Shown: positions 1-9,127, counted from the first letter of the stretch. The stretch: 45,477 nucleotides of DNA from Hydrogenophaga sp. (GCA_011391595.1 JAABQG010000027.1:1-45477), one strand, 5' to 3'. A program made the numbers and translations. The notes: generated from the letters alone by a model not told the origin.

Positions 1-1
1 T

Positions 2-448
2 TTTCCGATCCTGCGCAGCCAGGCCGACTGGGATCAGGGGCAGGTTCCGCCCGCGCTGGCCAGTGTCCAGGCCGACATCCTGTGGGCTCAGCATCTGGTG
101 CTGTTCTTTCCGCTGTGGCTGGGCGGCCTGCCGGCCTATTTCAAGGGTTTTCTGGAGCAAGTGGCCCGGCCCGGTTTTGCCTTCACCGAGAAAGATGGCA
201 ACCCCTTTGGCCGCAAGGGGCTGACCGGGCGCTCGGCGCGGGTGGTCGTGACCCTGGGAATGCCGACCATCGTGTACCGCTGGTATTTCCGCGCCAGCGG
301 TGTCAGATCGCTGGAACGCAACATCCTGAGCTTCGTCGGGATCGATCCGGTGCGAGAGACGCTGATCGGCGGCGTTGATCGTCTGGGCGTTGATGGGGTG
401 GCCGACTGGAAGGCGCAACTCGACCGGCTGGGCGCCGCGGCGGAATGA
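2..448 (+). CDS. NAD(P)H dehydrogenase (quinone)-like flavodoxin-fold protein, 5' partial
   Basis: The reading frame is open from the window edge and stops with TGA at 446-448, so only the C-terminal ~148 residues are visible. The motif FFPLWLGGLPAYFKGF is the loop typical of Flavodoxin_2 (NQO1/KefF-like) FMN or FAD quinone reductases, where W and P sit next to the flavin. The family carries out two-electron reduction of quinones with NAD(P)H in the cytoplasm. The true start lies upstream of the window. The next gene begins 78 bases downstream after no obvious terminator. The family assignment is fairly secure; the substrate is unknown. Confidence 0.8.
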   Translation, partial: FPILRSQADWDQGQVPPALASVQADILWAQHLVLFFPLWLGGLPAYFKGFLEQVARPGFAFTEKDGNPFGRKGLTGRSARVVVTLGMPTIVYRWYFRASGVRSLERNILSFVGIDPVRETLIGGVDRLGVDGVADWKAQLDRLGAAAE

Positions 449-526
449 GGCGAGTGCGAGCCGGTCTTTGCCGGTCGTTTGACATGACTCAAGAGTCGGG
501 CAGGCTGATCGGCACACACTGGAGTC

Positions 527-1132
527 ATGAAACATCCTTCACGACGGGTTCTGGTGGCTGTGATGTGCATGGAGTTGATGGCTTGCTCCAGTGTCAACGG
601 CCCATCCGGTCTTTCCTTTCTTTTGCCCAGTAGCAGTGCTGTCTCCCCTTCTCAGTTTGCGAGTTACCAGGCGGCCCGGGAGGCGCTGGAAAAGGCAGTG
701 CCCTATGAGACGACTCTTGATGAACTCAAGGCACTGGGCTTCGACCCTTCTGCCAGTGTCAACGTCACCGTGATTCCCTACCCCGAAGTGGTCAGTCGCC
801 TGGCGCCCTATTCTGGTGTGCCGCTCGACGCGCTGGACCGTGGCGTGCGCGACTGTATCCTCGCTCAGTCACGTTGCAGCGCCTATGTGTTCCATATTGC
901 CCGCAATGACCGTCAACGAGATGGCAACTTCTTCCTCGACTTTCTGAACATCAATCGCCACGTCCAGCAGACAGGCTGGAGCTTTGACGGGCTGGTGGTG
1001 GTGCGTGACGGCGTCGTCCTTTTTCGCAACGTCGGGGGCGCGCCCAATATCAATACCACCGAGAAGACCGTCAATCCGTTGGGCCCGTTCCAGCGCTCTG
1101 GCGAGTCCAGTGGCGACTTGCTGCTGCGCTGA
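527..1132 (+). CDS. Putative lipoprotein of unknown function
   Basis: A 201-residue protein begins with a basic n-region (MKHPSRR), a short hydrophobic stretch and a lipobox LMAC with Cys20, so it should be exported and lipidated. A GGAG ribosome-binding site lies 3 bases before the ATG. The mature part has no domain I recognise with certainty. Residues around 60-75 (TLDELKALGFDP) are somewhat like the helix-turn of SmpA/BamE-type lipoproteins, but the rest does not follow that fold clearly. It contains two cysteines about 10 residues apart near residues 105-115, which could form a disulfide in the periplasm. It stands alone between the flavoprotein and the acetyltransferase. Confidence 0.75.
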   Translation: MKHPSRRVLVAVMCMELMACSSVNGPSGLSFLLPSSSAVSPSQFASYQAAREALEKAVPYETTLDELKALGFDPSASVNVTVIPYPEVVSRLAPYSGVPLDALDRGVRDCILAQSRCSAYVFHIARNDRQRDGNFFLDFLNINRHVQQTGWSFDGLVVVRDGVVLFRNVGGAPNINTTEKTVNPLGPFQRSGESSGDLLLR

Positions 1133-1346
1133 TGTCCTTCCAGCGAACGGATGCGGTTGACTTCCAGAGTTGACAGCTGTCGCCGGCCTTTGCGGAAATC
1201 GAGCAACGGGTGGTTGAGGTAGCCCGCCCGCCTGACAGAGCTGGTGTTCGCCGCCCGGTGTCGCCCTCCAGACCGACACCGGCGACAATTCCAACCTTGC
1301 CTGCAGGCGCGATGCGTCTGGATCTATCACTTCTCAGCTTTCATTC

Positions 1347-1865
1347 ATGTCCATCTACAAGGTTCGACCCGCCACCCTGCGTGATGCCCCCGCCATCGCT
1401 GCGATCCACGTCAACACCTGGAAAGAGGCCTTCGAGGGCATCCTGCCCGAGGCCGACCTCGCCAGCATCTCGCTGGAGAAACGCCTGGAATTCTGGCGCG
1501 AGGCCATCCGTTACAACGATCCGCAGGTGCATGTCGCCATTGACGACGACCGGATGGTGGGCTTTGTGGGCTTCGACCGCTCGCGTGATCCCAAGTCCAA
1601 GGCCACCACCGGAGAGATCTGGGCCATTTACGTCGGGCCCGGCGACTGGGACCTGGGCGCCGGCCTGGCCTTGTGGGACGCCGCCCGCGAGGGGCTTGTC
1701 GATGAAGGTTGCACCGATGTCACGCTGTGGGTGATGCTACGCAACGAGCGCGCGATCCGCTTTTTCGAGCTGGCCGGCTTCAAACGCGAGCTGAACACGG
1801 CCCGCACAACGCCCATGGGCAGTGTCAAGGTCGAGGAGATCCGCATGAAGCGCGCGCTGGACTGA
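1347..1865 (+). CDS. GNAT family N-acetyltransferase
   Basis: A 172-residue protein with the GNAT layout: an N-terminal strand (YKVRPATLRDAPAIAAIH), a central strand leading to IWAIYVGPG and an alpha-helix LGAGLALWDAA, then the C-terminal LWVMLRNERAIRFFELAGF, which is the typical motif B with the N-x-R-A-x-x-F-Y/F-E signature. Members transfer the acetyl group of acetyl-CoA to an amine. The usual R/Q-x-x-G-x-G pyrophosphate loop is here DWDLGAG, which is a relaxed version. DusC starts 35 bases downstream, so the two may be cotranscribed. The substrate cannot be predicted. Confidence 0.88.
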   Translation: MSIYKVRPATLRDAPAIAAIHVNTWKEAFEGILPEADLASISLEKRLEFWREAIRYNDPQVHVAIDDDRMVGFVGFDRSRDPKSKATTGEIWAIYVGPGDWDLGAGLALWDAAREGLVDEGCTDVTLWVMLRNERAIRFFELAGFKRELNTARTTPMGSVKVEEIRMKRALD

Positions 1866-1900
1866 TCGCGCCGCTCGCTGTCGGCCCGTCTGAAGCTGCC

Positions 1901-2923
1901 ATGACCTTGCCCCTTGCTGCCCCACAGGGCATGAGACTCCTGCTCGCGCCCATGGAAGGGCTGCTGGACCATACCCTGCGCGACATCCTGACGCGCGTCG
2001 GCGGCATGGACGGCTGCGTCTCGGAATTCATCCGCATCACGGGACAGTTGCTGCCCGCCCGCGTCTTCACACGCATCGTGCCCGAACTGCGCCACGGAAG
2101 CCGCACACCGGCCGGGGTCCTTGTGCGCCCGCAATTGCTCGGGTCGGACCCGGCCTGCATGGCCGACAACGCCGCCGTGCTGGCGACGCTGAACCCGGCC
2201 GGCATCGACCTCAACTTCGGCTGCCCCGCAAAGACTGTGAACCAGCACCGGGGCGGCGCCGTGCTGCTCGACGAGCCGGAGCTGGTTGGCCAGATCGTGG
2301 CCGCGGTGCGCCGCGCCGTGCCCGCGGCCATTCCCGTCTCGGCCAAGATGCGGCTGGGCAATCAGTGCGACACCCGCACGCTGGAATGCGCACAGGCCAT
2401 TGACGAGGCCGGTGCCAGCGAGTTGGTGGTGCACGCGCGAACCCGGGCGCACGGCTACCGCCCGCCTGCATACTGGGAGCGGGTGCGCGACGTGCGTCAG
2501 GCGGTGACCCTTCCGGTGATCGCCAATGGCGAAATCTGGAGCGTGCAGGATGCCTTGCGCTGCCGCGAGGTCACCGGCTGCGACACCCTGATGATCGGCC
2601 GCGGCATGGTGCGCAACCCGGGGTTGGCGCTGGCCATCGTGGCGGCCGATCGCAGCGCGATGGGTCTGGCGCCCGGCTTGCCCGGCATTGCCTGGGCCGA
2701 CCTGTTGCCGCTGATCACCGATTTCTGGCGGCTGATTGCCCGCCATGTGGAGCCGCGCCACCGGTCCGGGCGCCTCAAGCAGTGGCTCAACTACCTGCGC
2801 CGCCATTACCCCGAGGCAGAACAGGTGTTCACTGAACTGCGCCTGACCAACGACCCTGCACGCATCGCGCTATGGCTGGCGGCCCAGCCAATTCCGGCCA
2901 ATGAACCGGCCTTGCCGTCATGA
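1901..2923 (+). CDS. dusC: tRNA-dihydrouridine(16) synthase DusC
   Basis: A 340-residue FMN-dependent TIM-barrel enzyme that reduces uridine to dihydrouridine in tRNA. Visible motifs are LLAPMEGLLD near residues 14-23, NFGCPAKTVN with the catalytic Cys at about residue 108, HARTRAHGY near 178, NGEIWS near 209 and IGRGMVRNP near 232. The NGEIW sequence and the C-terminal RLKQWLNYLRR segment point to the DusC branch, which modifies U16, rather than DusA or DusB. I chose ATG 1901 because the family start is close to the APMEG motif; ATG 1931 is an alternative. The frame is open further upstream across the GNAT gene, but that extension does not look like DusC. Confidence 0.92.
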   Translation: MTLPLAAPQGMRLLLAPMEGLLDHTLRDILTRVGGMDGCVSEFIRITGQLLPARVFTRIVPELRHGSRTPAGVLVRPQLLGSDPACMADNAAVLATLNPAGIDLNFGCPAKTVNQHRGGAVLLDEPELVGQIVAAVRRAVPAAIPVSAKMRLGNQCDTRTLECAQAIDEAGASELVVHARTRAHGYRPPAYWERVRDVRQAVTLPVIANGEIWSVQDALRCREVTGCDTLMIGRGMVRNPGLALAIVAADRSAMGLAPGLPGIAWADLLPLITDFWRLIARHVEPRHRSGRLKQWLNYLRRHYPEAEQVFTELRLTNDPARIALWLAAQPIPANEPALPS

Positions 2924-2933
2924 CAATGCGCCG

Positions 2934-4151
2934 ATGAGCCCCCACCCCCGGATCCATTGGCAGGAAGGCGGCGCCGCACACAGCGCCCGATGGCGTTCCG
3001 AAAGCGGTGCATCGCCGCCCAGGCGCGTGGTGCTGGCCGACGACACCCTGAGCGCTGACGCCGCCTATCGCCTGGCCTGCGAAGGCACTGGGCTGCTGTG
3101 GCGCGGCGACTTCCACAATGCCCGCCAACTGCTGCAGGCGCTGGCGCGCCGGGTGGACCGCAAGCCACGCCAAAAGGGCGGACCGCCGGCAAAGGCGGGC
3201 GCGGTGGCCAAACCGATGCCGTCGCCCGCCGAGGCCTTCCACCTGCACCGCCAGGCGCAGGCGCAGCGGGCCCGCGTGCTGGGCATGGTGCTGGTGCCCG
3301 TGGCGGCGGACTGTTCAGTGCCGCTGCGCCGGGCGCCCGATTTGCAGGCGGCATGCGCTGAGGCCTGGGGCGCAGGCACCGGGCTGGAAGGTGAAGCCAG
3401 CGTGGTGTCCCTGCGCGAGCTGATGGGCCTGGTGGGCGCGCACGAATGGCGCAAGAAAGGCGTCGAGATTGCCGCGCTCGGCGGGCCGGGCGACAACCGC
3501 ATTCATCCGCACTACGGTGTTTACTCGCCGGTGCGTGGCGAGTACGTCCAGCTCGTGGCGAAGGCGCCGCTGGCGTCGAAGGCGCTGGCGTTTGACATCG
3601 GCACGGGCACGGGCGTTCTTTCAGCGGTGCTGGCGCATCGCGGTGTGCAGCGCGTGGTCGCGACCGACCAGGAGCCGCGCGCACTGGCCTGCGCCCGCGA
3701 AAATCTGCATCGCCTGGGCCTCTCGGGGCAAGTGGAAGTCATTCAGGCGGACTTGTTCCCGCCGGAGACGACCTATGGTCGGGCGCCGCTGATCGTCTGC
3801 AACCCACCCTGGGTGCCCGCGCGCGCGAGCTCACCTATCGAGCACGCGGTGTATGACCCGGACAGCCGGATGTTGCGTGGCTTTCTGGCCGGTCTGGCGG
3901 CGCACCTGACGACCGGCGGTGAAGGCTGGCTCATCCTGTCGGATCTCGCCGAACACCTGGGACTGCGCCCTCGCGAGCAACTTCTGGGCTGGATCGAAGC
4001 GGCGGGCCTTGTGGTGCTGGGCAAGCTCGATATTCGCCCGCTGCACCCCAAGGCGGCTGACGCCAGCGACTCGCTGCATGCCGCCCGCGCGGCCGAAGTC
4101 ACCTCGCTGTGGCGGCTGGGTGTGCGTGCGCCTGGCGCAGTTCCCGCTTGA
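2934..4151 (+). CDS. Class I SAM-dependent methyltransferase with NPPW motif
   Basis: A 405-residue protein. The C-terminal half is a Rossmann methyltransferase: motif I is FDIGTGTG at about 220-227, followed by VVATDQEPRALACAREN and the catalytic NPPW at 290-293, which is characteristic of enzymes that methylate planar nitrogens such as glutamine amide or adenine (PrmC, RlmF and similar). The N-terminal ~200 residues form a separate domain with an Arg/Lys-rich linker around 70-95. ATG 2934 lies just after the dusC stop; an in-frame ATG at 2901 would overlap dusC by 23 bases. The 3' end overlaps the convergent acyl-CoA synthetase gene by 53 bases. The target is unknown; protein or RNA are both possible. 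Confidence 0.85.
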   Translation: MSPHPRIHWQEGGAAHSARWRSESGASPPRRVVLADDTLSADAAYRLACEGTGLLWRGDFHNARQLLQALARRVDRKPRQKGGPPAKAGAVAKPMPSPAEAFHLHRQAQAQRARVLGMVLVPVAADCSVPLRRAPDLQAACAEAWGAGTGLEGEASVVSLRELMGLVGAHEWRKKGVEIAALGGPGDNRIHPHYGVYSPVRGEYVQLVAKAPLASKALAFDIGTGTGVLSAVLAHRGVQRVVATDQEPRALACARENLHRLGLSGQVEVIQADLFPPETTYGRAPLIVCNPPWVPARASSPIEHAVYDPDSRMLRGFLAGLAAHLTTGGEGWLILSDLAEHLGLRPREQLLGWIEAAGLVVLGKLDIRPLHPKAADASDSLHAARAAEVTSLWRLGVRAPGAVPA

Positions 4152-5667
4152 GCAGCTTGCCGCTGGGGTTCTTGGGCAGGCTGTCGGCGAACACCACGCG
4201 CTTCGGCGCCTTGAAGCTGGCCATGTGCCCGGTGCAGTGGGCAATGACCTCGGCTTCGGTCAGGGTCTGTCCGGCCTTCACGACGACCACGGCCGTCACC
4301 GCTTCGACCCAGCGAGCATCTGGCAGGCCGATCACCGCCACTTCACTGACCTGGGGCAGGCGGTAGATCATTTCCTCGACCTCGCGGCTGGCCACGTTTT
4401 CGCCACCGGTCTTGATCATGTCTTTCTTTCGATCGACCACCGTGATGAAACCTTCGTCATCGATGGTGGCCAGGTCGCCGCTGTGGAACCAGCCCCCCTC
4501 GAACGCGGATCGGGTCCGCTCGTCGTCATGGAAATAGCCCAGCATCAGGTGCGGCGAGCGGTGCACGATTTCCCCGACCTCGCCGACCGACACGTCCTTC
4601 AGGTGATCGTCCACCACACGGGTTTCCACGTTCAGCACCGCACGCCCGCAGGAGCCGGGTTTGCGCAACTGGTCATCGGGCCCAAGCATCGTGGCCAGTG
4701 GCGCGATTTCAGTCTGACCATAGAGGTTCCATAGCCGCACCTTCGGAAGGCGCGCCGCCAGCTCGCGCAGCACCTCCACCGGCATGATGGACGCGCCGTA
4801 GTAGCCTTTGGCGAGACTCGAGAGGTCGTTGCTCTCGAACAGCGGCGAGCGCAGCAGCGCGATCCACACCGTGGGTGGCGCAAAGAAACTGGTGATGCGG
4901 TGTTTCGCGATCAGCGGCAGCAGGTTATCCGGCACTGGCTTGGCTGTGATGATGTTGGTCGATCCCATGTAGATCGCCGGGCCGAAGAACACGTCGAGTT
5001 GCGCGCAGTGGTAAAGCGGCAGCGCATGCAGTGCCAGATCATCGGCCGCGATGGCCGCGTCCACCACGCAGCTGACGTATTGCCAGAGCACCGCGTCGTG
5101 CGTGAGCATCGCGCCCTTGGGCGTGGATTCGGTGCCGCTGGTGTATACGATCTGCGCCAGGTCGGTGCTGGAGAGCGTCACCTCGGGCAGTGGCGCCGTG
5201 CAGGCGGCGAGTTCGTCGAAGCTGACCATGCCGGTCACCGGCTCGGTTGGGTCTTCGGAGGGCAGCCAGATGAAGTCCCGCACCTGGGTGTCGAGTGTCG
5301 CAGCAGCTCGGGCCAGGTCCGCCAGACCGCTGTCGGTGGCCAGTGTCTGTGCGCCGGCGTGGCGCAGGATGTAGGCCACTTCATCGGCCTTGAGCATGAA
5401 ATTGATCGGCACCAGCACGGCGCCGATGCGGGCCAGCGCGAAGCGCAGCGCGGCAAAGCCGTGGGAGTTTCGCGCCAGCACGGCCACGCGGTCACCCACG
5501 CGCATACCGCGCTCCGCCAGGGCGCAGGCAATGCTTGTCACGACGGCGTCGAACTGTGCATAGGTCCAGGTGGTGCTGCCGCAGACGATGGCTGTCTTTG
5601 CGGGCAGGCGCAGCGCGCTGCGCCGCAACACATCGGCAATCGTCTGGCGTCGGGTGATGGGAGGCAT
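4099..5667 (-). CDS. AMP-dependent acyl-CoA synthetase/ligase
   Basis: A 522-residue ANL-superfamily enzyme that activates a carboxylic acid as an acyl-adenylate and then forms the CoA thioester. Motifs are YTSGTESTPKG near residue 175 (ATP-binding loop), YGQTE in the middle, GWFHSGD with DRKKDMIKTGGENV (hinge and A8 motif), and PSGKLLKREL at the C-terminus with the catalytic Lys. ATG at 5667 is preceded by a GGAG ribosome-binding site; an in-frame start at 5721 is less likely. Its C-terminal 53 bases overlap the convergent methyltransferase gene. The sequence resembles medium- or long-chain fatty acid and aromatic acid ligases, and the substrate cannot be settled. Confidence 0.92.
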   Translation of the reverse strand: MPPITRRQTIADVLRRSALRLPAKTAIVCGSTTWTYAQFDAVVTSIACALAERGMRVGDRVAVLARNSHGFAALRFALARIGAVLVPINFMLKADEVAYILRHAGAQTLATDSGLADLARAAATLDTQVRDFIWLPSEDPTEPVTGMVSFDELAACTAPLPEVTLSSTDLAQIVYTSGTESTPKGAMLTHDAVLWQYVSCVVDAAIAADDLALHALPLYHCAQLDVFFGPAIYMGSTNIITAKPVPDNLLPLIAKHRITSFFAPPTVWIALLRSPLFESNDLSSLAKGYYGASIMPVEVLRELAARLPKVRLWNLYGQTEIAPLATMLGPDDQLRKPGSCGRAVLNVETRVVDDHLKDVSVGEVGEIVHRSPHLMLGYFHDDERTRSAFEGGWFHSGDLATIDDEGFITVVDRKKDMIKTGGENVASREVEEMIYRLPQVSEVAVIGLPDARWVEAVTAVVVVKAGQTLTEAEVIAHCTGHMASFKAPKRVVFADSLPKNPSGKLLKRELRQAHAHPAATAR

Positions 5668-5846
5668 GCTGTCTCCGGAGTGTTGTACGGGTCTGTCGGA
5701 GTTATACCTGAGCGTTGGCATGCAGCCCGACTGACGCTCGGCCGGCGCTTTTGGCAGGCGTAGTCGGTGCGCTGCATTTTGTAACTTATTGCTTCATTGT
5801 GCAGGGATGCGACACCGTTAAACTCAAAAGCCAATCTGAATCGCAA

Positions 5847-8330
5847 ATGGACGAGAAATCCCCTCTGCTGCAGCGCAGTTTTCAAGAAGCCGCTTCATGG
5901 TCGCGAAGCGCGCTTGAGCGTTGCCTCGATGAGGTTGCGGCTGCCTTGCAAGCGGCGGAGGGCAGCACGGTCAAGCTGGCGGAGCGCGACAGCTACGCAT
6001 TGGCACTGAGCAGTCTTCAGAAGTCGCGGGCAGCCTGGGGTCCGCAGTACGCGAAGAATCTGCTTTGCGCGTTTACCGAAACCGGCACGGACTCCGTGTT
6101 TCCCGCTCAGGTTACGCCGTCGTCTCATGCGGCCCTGGGCGGCACCATTTCAGGCTTTGCCGGACTGACGCTGGTCGACGATGCCCAGGTGACCCAGGAC
6201 ATCGAGTTCGCCCGGCTGTCCCAGCAGTTGCGGCTTCAGGTCGATGCCGTCATGGCAGACCTCGATGCCTTGATCAGCGCCGCGCAGGGCTTTCAGAACG
6301 TGCGGCCGGAGCTCAACAGCCTGCGCCCCGAGATTTTTGCAAGGGTTTTGCGCGACCTGCTGGACAGTGCCAGTGTGGAGACGGGCACCCGCGCCCTGTG
6401 GCTCAAGCTGCTCGCTGCCCCGATGGGCCGCGAGCTGCGGGCGATCTACGAGAAGCTCATTCAGTCGCTGCAAGGGGCCAACCTGCAGGCGGTCAGCTAC
6501 CGAATGATCCCGAACGCCTCGGGCAGTGGCGGCGGCGGCGGGGGGGCGTCGCGTCGGGGTGCGCTCGAAGAGACAGGGCAACACGCGGGGGACAACGGGG
6601 GAAACCGGGGCTCTGGCGCGGGCCGGCCGGCAGCAGATGCAGGTGGGCGGGAGTTCCCGGGACAAGTGGAATTTGCGAACCCGGCCCAACCGGAGGTCGG
6701 CGAGGCGCTGTTTGAGGACTTCCTGCTCCACGGCGTTGACAGCCGGGCCCGGCTGGCCGATTCCTACTACGCGCGGGTCGATGAGGAGCTTCGGGCGCTT
6801 CGTGCCGAGACCGCCGCTTTGCAAGGTGCGCCGGGTGCCGACGAAGACCGTGGAGCGGCCCACGCGCAACCGACCGGGCGCCGCATTGACGGACAAAGTC
6901 CGCTCGATGAACAGGTCTGGGGGACGTACGCCAGGTCGACGGCCCGCAAGCTCGTTCGCGCTGAACTCAAGAAGGAGGCCACGCACGTCGGACAGGTGAT
7001 GGGCCTGGAGGTGGTGCGCAAACTGGTGAACCAGGTGGCCCAGGATCCGCGTTTGATGGTGCCGGTGCGGGAGTCGATCGTAGCGCTCGAGCCCTCCTTG
7101 TTGCGCCTGGCCATGGTGGATCCCCGCTTCTTCAGCGAAGAAACCCACCCGGGCCGCCGCCTGATGGAGCGGGTCGCGCAGCGCAGTTTCAAATACAACG
7201 ACGAAGCCAGCTCGGATTTTCTGGCGTTCTTCGAGACCGTCCGCAGGGCCTTCAACACCCTCAACGGGCTGAAGATCGACAGTGCGCAGCCTTTCAACAG
7301 TGCCCTGGCCACACTCGAGACGGCCTGGACCGAGCGGGATCGGGCCGACGATGAACGCAGCCAGGACGTGCTCAAAGGCTTGCGGTTTGCCGCAGACCGT
7401 CAGGCCATGGCGGACCAGATCGCCTTTGATATGAGCTCACGGCCCGATCTGGACAAGGTGCCGGGTGCGGTGCTCGATTTTCTGTTTGGCCCGTGGTCTC
7501 TGGTCATGGCGCATGCACGCCTGGTGGATCAGGACAAGCAGATCGACCCGAGGGGATTCGGGGTACTGGTCTCTGATCTGGTCTGGAGCGTGAAGCAGGA
7601 CTTCACCCTGCGCCAGCCCGCCAAGCTCATGGACATGATCCCGGGGATGGTTCGAAAGCTCAATGCCGGCCTGGACCTGATTGGCCAGGACGCCGGTGAA
7701 CGGGCGGTATTCTTTGACATCCTGATCCGCCTTCATGGGCCAGTGCTCAAGCTGCGTCGCCTGAAGTCAGAGCAGGATGTCCTGGCGTCGAGCGCCATGC
7801 CCCTGGACTCCGACCTGTTGCCGGCGACTGCCGAGCAAAGGATTCCCAAGGCTGCCGCTCAACCCTGGCTGGCGCCGCGGGATCAGGACGGTGCAGGGTT
7901 TGAAGAAACGCTGCCATCCGCGCCGAGCGCGCTCGTGGCCGAGGCGGCCCGGACTCGTCCCGCGGGCGCACCCGAAAATCAACCGGGCGAGGCTGGCGTC
8001 GCCCCGGCTGAAACTCGCGGACAAGACAGCGACCAAGTTGAAAGAATCTTGCTGGGCTTGATTACCGGATGCTGGGTCGACCTTTTCTCAAATCAGAAAT
8101 GGCGCCGTGCCCAACTGGTCTGGGCGAGCGACAAAGGCTCCCTGTTCATGTTTGTCAGCCATGGTGGGCGGCCTCACTCAATGACGCGGCGCAGTTGCGA
8201 ACGGCTGATCCTGCATGACTTGCTGCGTCCGGTCGAAACCCACGGCGTGGTGGCGCAGGCGCTTTCCGCGCTGAAGAGCGATGCCCTGGGCAAAGGCCAG
8301 GCGGGCTCAAGAGGGCTCGCGCCCGCCTGA
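5847..8330 (+). CDS. DUF1631 family protein
   Basis: An 827-residue protein of the DUF1631 family, found mainly in betaproteobacteria and gammaproteobacteria and without an established role. It has a mostly helical N-terminal half, a flexible Gly/Ser/Arg-rich linker around residues 225-275 that includes a run of six glycines, a long helical middle part, and a small C-terminal beta-rich segment (LLGLITGCWVDLF ... SLFMFVSHGG) that recalls a PilZ-like or SH3-like barrel. No signal peptide is present when ATG 5847 is used; the frame is open back to 5715 but that extension lacks family features. It is divergent from the acyl-CoA synthetase gene, with about 180 bases between the two starts where both promoters should lie. 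Confidence 0.8.
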   Translation: MDEKSPLLQRSFQEAASWSRSALERCLDEVAAALQAAEGSTVKLAERDSYALALSSLQKSRAAWGPQYAKNLLCAFTETGTDSVFPAQVTPSSHAALGGTISGFAGLTLVDDAQVTQDIEFARLSQQLRLQVDAVMADLDALISAAQGFQNVRPELNSLRPEIFARVLRDLLDSASVETGTRALWLKLLAAPMGRELRAIYEKLIQSLQGANLQAVSYRMIPNASGSGGGGGGASRRGALEETGQHAGDNGGNRGSGAGRPAADAGGREFPGQVEFANPAQPEVGEALFEDFLLHGVDSRARLADSYYARVDEELRALRAETAALQGAPGADEDRGAAHAQPTGRRIDGQSPLDEQVWGTYARSTARKLVRAELKKEATHVGQVMGLEVVRKLVNQVAQDPRLMVPVRESIVALEPSLLRLAMVDPRFFSEETHPGRRLMERVAQRSFKYNDEASSDFLAFFETVRRAFNTLNGLKIDSAQPFNSALATLETAWTERDRADDERSQDVLKGLRFAADRQAMADQIAFDMSSRPDLDKVPGAVLDFLFGPWSLVMAHARLVDQDKQIDPRGFGVLVSDLVWSVKQDFTLRQPAKLMDMIPGMVRKLNAGLDLIGQDAGERAVFFDILIRLHGPVLKLRRLKSEQDVLASSAMPLDSDLLPATAEQRIPKAAAQPWLAPRDQDGAGFEETLPSAPSALVAEAARTRPAGAPENQPGEAGVAPAETRGQDSDQVERILLGLITGCWVDLFSNQKWRRAQLVWASDKGSLFMFVSHGGRPHSMTRRSCERLILHDLLRPVETHGVVAQALSALKSDALGKGQAGSRGLAPA

Positions 8331-8385
8331 CACGCGACGCCCCGGCCAATGGGGTAAACCGTGCCAGTCCTCGCCCGCGTGCCGG

Positions 8386-9075
8386 TCAGGGCGCCGTCTG
8401 GTGCACCCCGGGAGTCCGCGCGAACACCAGCAGCAGGTTATTTGCCGGCATTTCCACTCGCTGACGCAGGCACAGGCCGGCCAGCGTCGCCTGGTCTGCC
8501 ACGTCACCCAGCCGGCGGATCCCCCAGGCGGGGTCGCGCTGGCGAAGGCTTGCGTCAAATGCCAGATTGCCGGGCGAAGTCGGCACCTCGCGCTCGATGA
8601 ACGGGCCGTAGACGATCAGCAGACCGCGCGGTGCCAGGTGTCGCGCTGCACCCCGCATCAGCGCTGTGCAGGTTTCCCATGGGGCAATGTGCAGCATGTT
8701 GGCGCAGAAGAGTGCGTCAAAGGGCTCCCTGTGCGCAGAAAGTTCGGCGGGCCAGCGCGGCGCCAGCACATCGAGCAGCAACGGCGCGCGGACATTGCCG
8801 ACTCCCGCCTGCGCGCACCAGGCGCGAATCGAGGCAAACGCGTCAGGCTGCGCGTCGCTGGGCTGCCAGGTCCAGCCGGGCAGGCCCTGTGCGAACCATG
8901 CCGTGTGCTGGCCGGTTCCGCTGGCGATCTCCAGCGCCGAGCCCTGGGCGGGCAGCGTCTGGCGCAGCACGTCCAGGATCGGCTGGCGGTTGCGCTCGGC
9001 GGCGGCACTGTAGTGGGCGCCGTGGGGCGGCGCAGGAACGCTCAAAGCGGGTTCTGGAGGAGTTCTGGCGATCAA
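8386..9075 (-). CDS. DUF938 family SAM-dependent methyltransferase-like protein
   Basis: A ~229-residue protein of the DUF938 (METTL26-like) family. The N-terminal SAAAERNRQPILDVL segment and the SAM-binding motif LEIASGTGQHTAWFA at about 48-62 are characteristic, followed by FCANMLHIAPWE and a C-terminal strand LLLVFAR. The family is predicted to bind S-adenosylmethionine; its substrate is not known. The likely start is TTG at 9075, with no clear ribosome-binding site, and this codon lies in the A-rich edge of repeat copy R1. An alternative TTG is at 9048. The start is therefore uncertain, although the family assignment is firm. Confidence 0.85.
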   Translation of the reverse strand: MIARTPPEPALSVPAPPHGAHYSAAAERNRQPILDVLRQTLPAQGSALEIASGTGQHTAWFAQGLPGWTWQPSDAQPDAFASIRAWCAQAGVGNVRAPLLLDVLAPRWPAELSAHREPFDALFCANMLHIAPWETCTALMRGAARHLAPRGLLIVYGPFIEREVPTSPGNLAFDASLRQRDPAWGIRRLGDVADQATLAGLCLRQRVEMPANNLLLVFARTPGVHQTAP

Positions 9076-9078
9076 AAT

Positions 9079-9115
9079 GGCACTATCCCAGCATCGAAAC
9101 GTCTTTGTCTGCTAT
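9079..9115 (+). repeat. Dispersed 37-bp intergenic repeat, copy R1
   Basis: The core runs from GGCACTATCCCAGC to TGCTAT, 37 bases, flanked by AAAAT on the left and CAAAA on the right. The outer arms ATGGCA and TGCTAT can pair. It lies between the 3' end of a small membrane-protein gene and the start of the DUF938 gene. Confidence 0.8.
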
Positions 9116-9127
9116 CAAAAGATGAAC

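Noticed and set aside
1133..1346. A gene on either strand in the 213-base gap before the GNAT gene
   Set aside because: Short frames only; no ribosome-binding site or conserved motif.
1628..2806. A long minus-strand frame of 392 codons
   Set aside because: It lies antisense to the GNAT and dusC genes and has His/Arg/Ala-rich composition typical of shadows.
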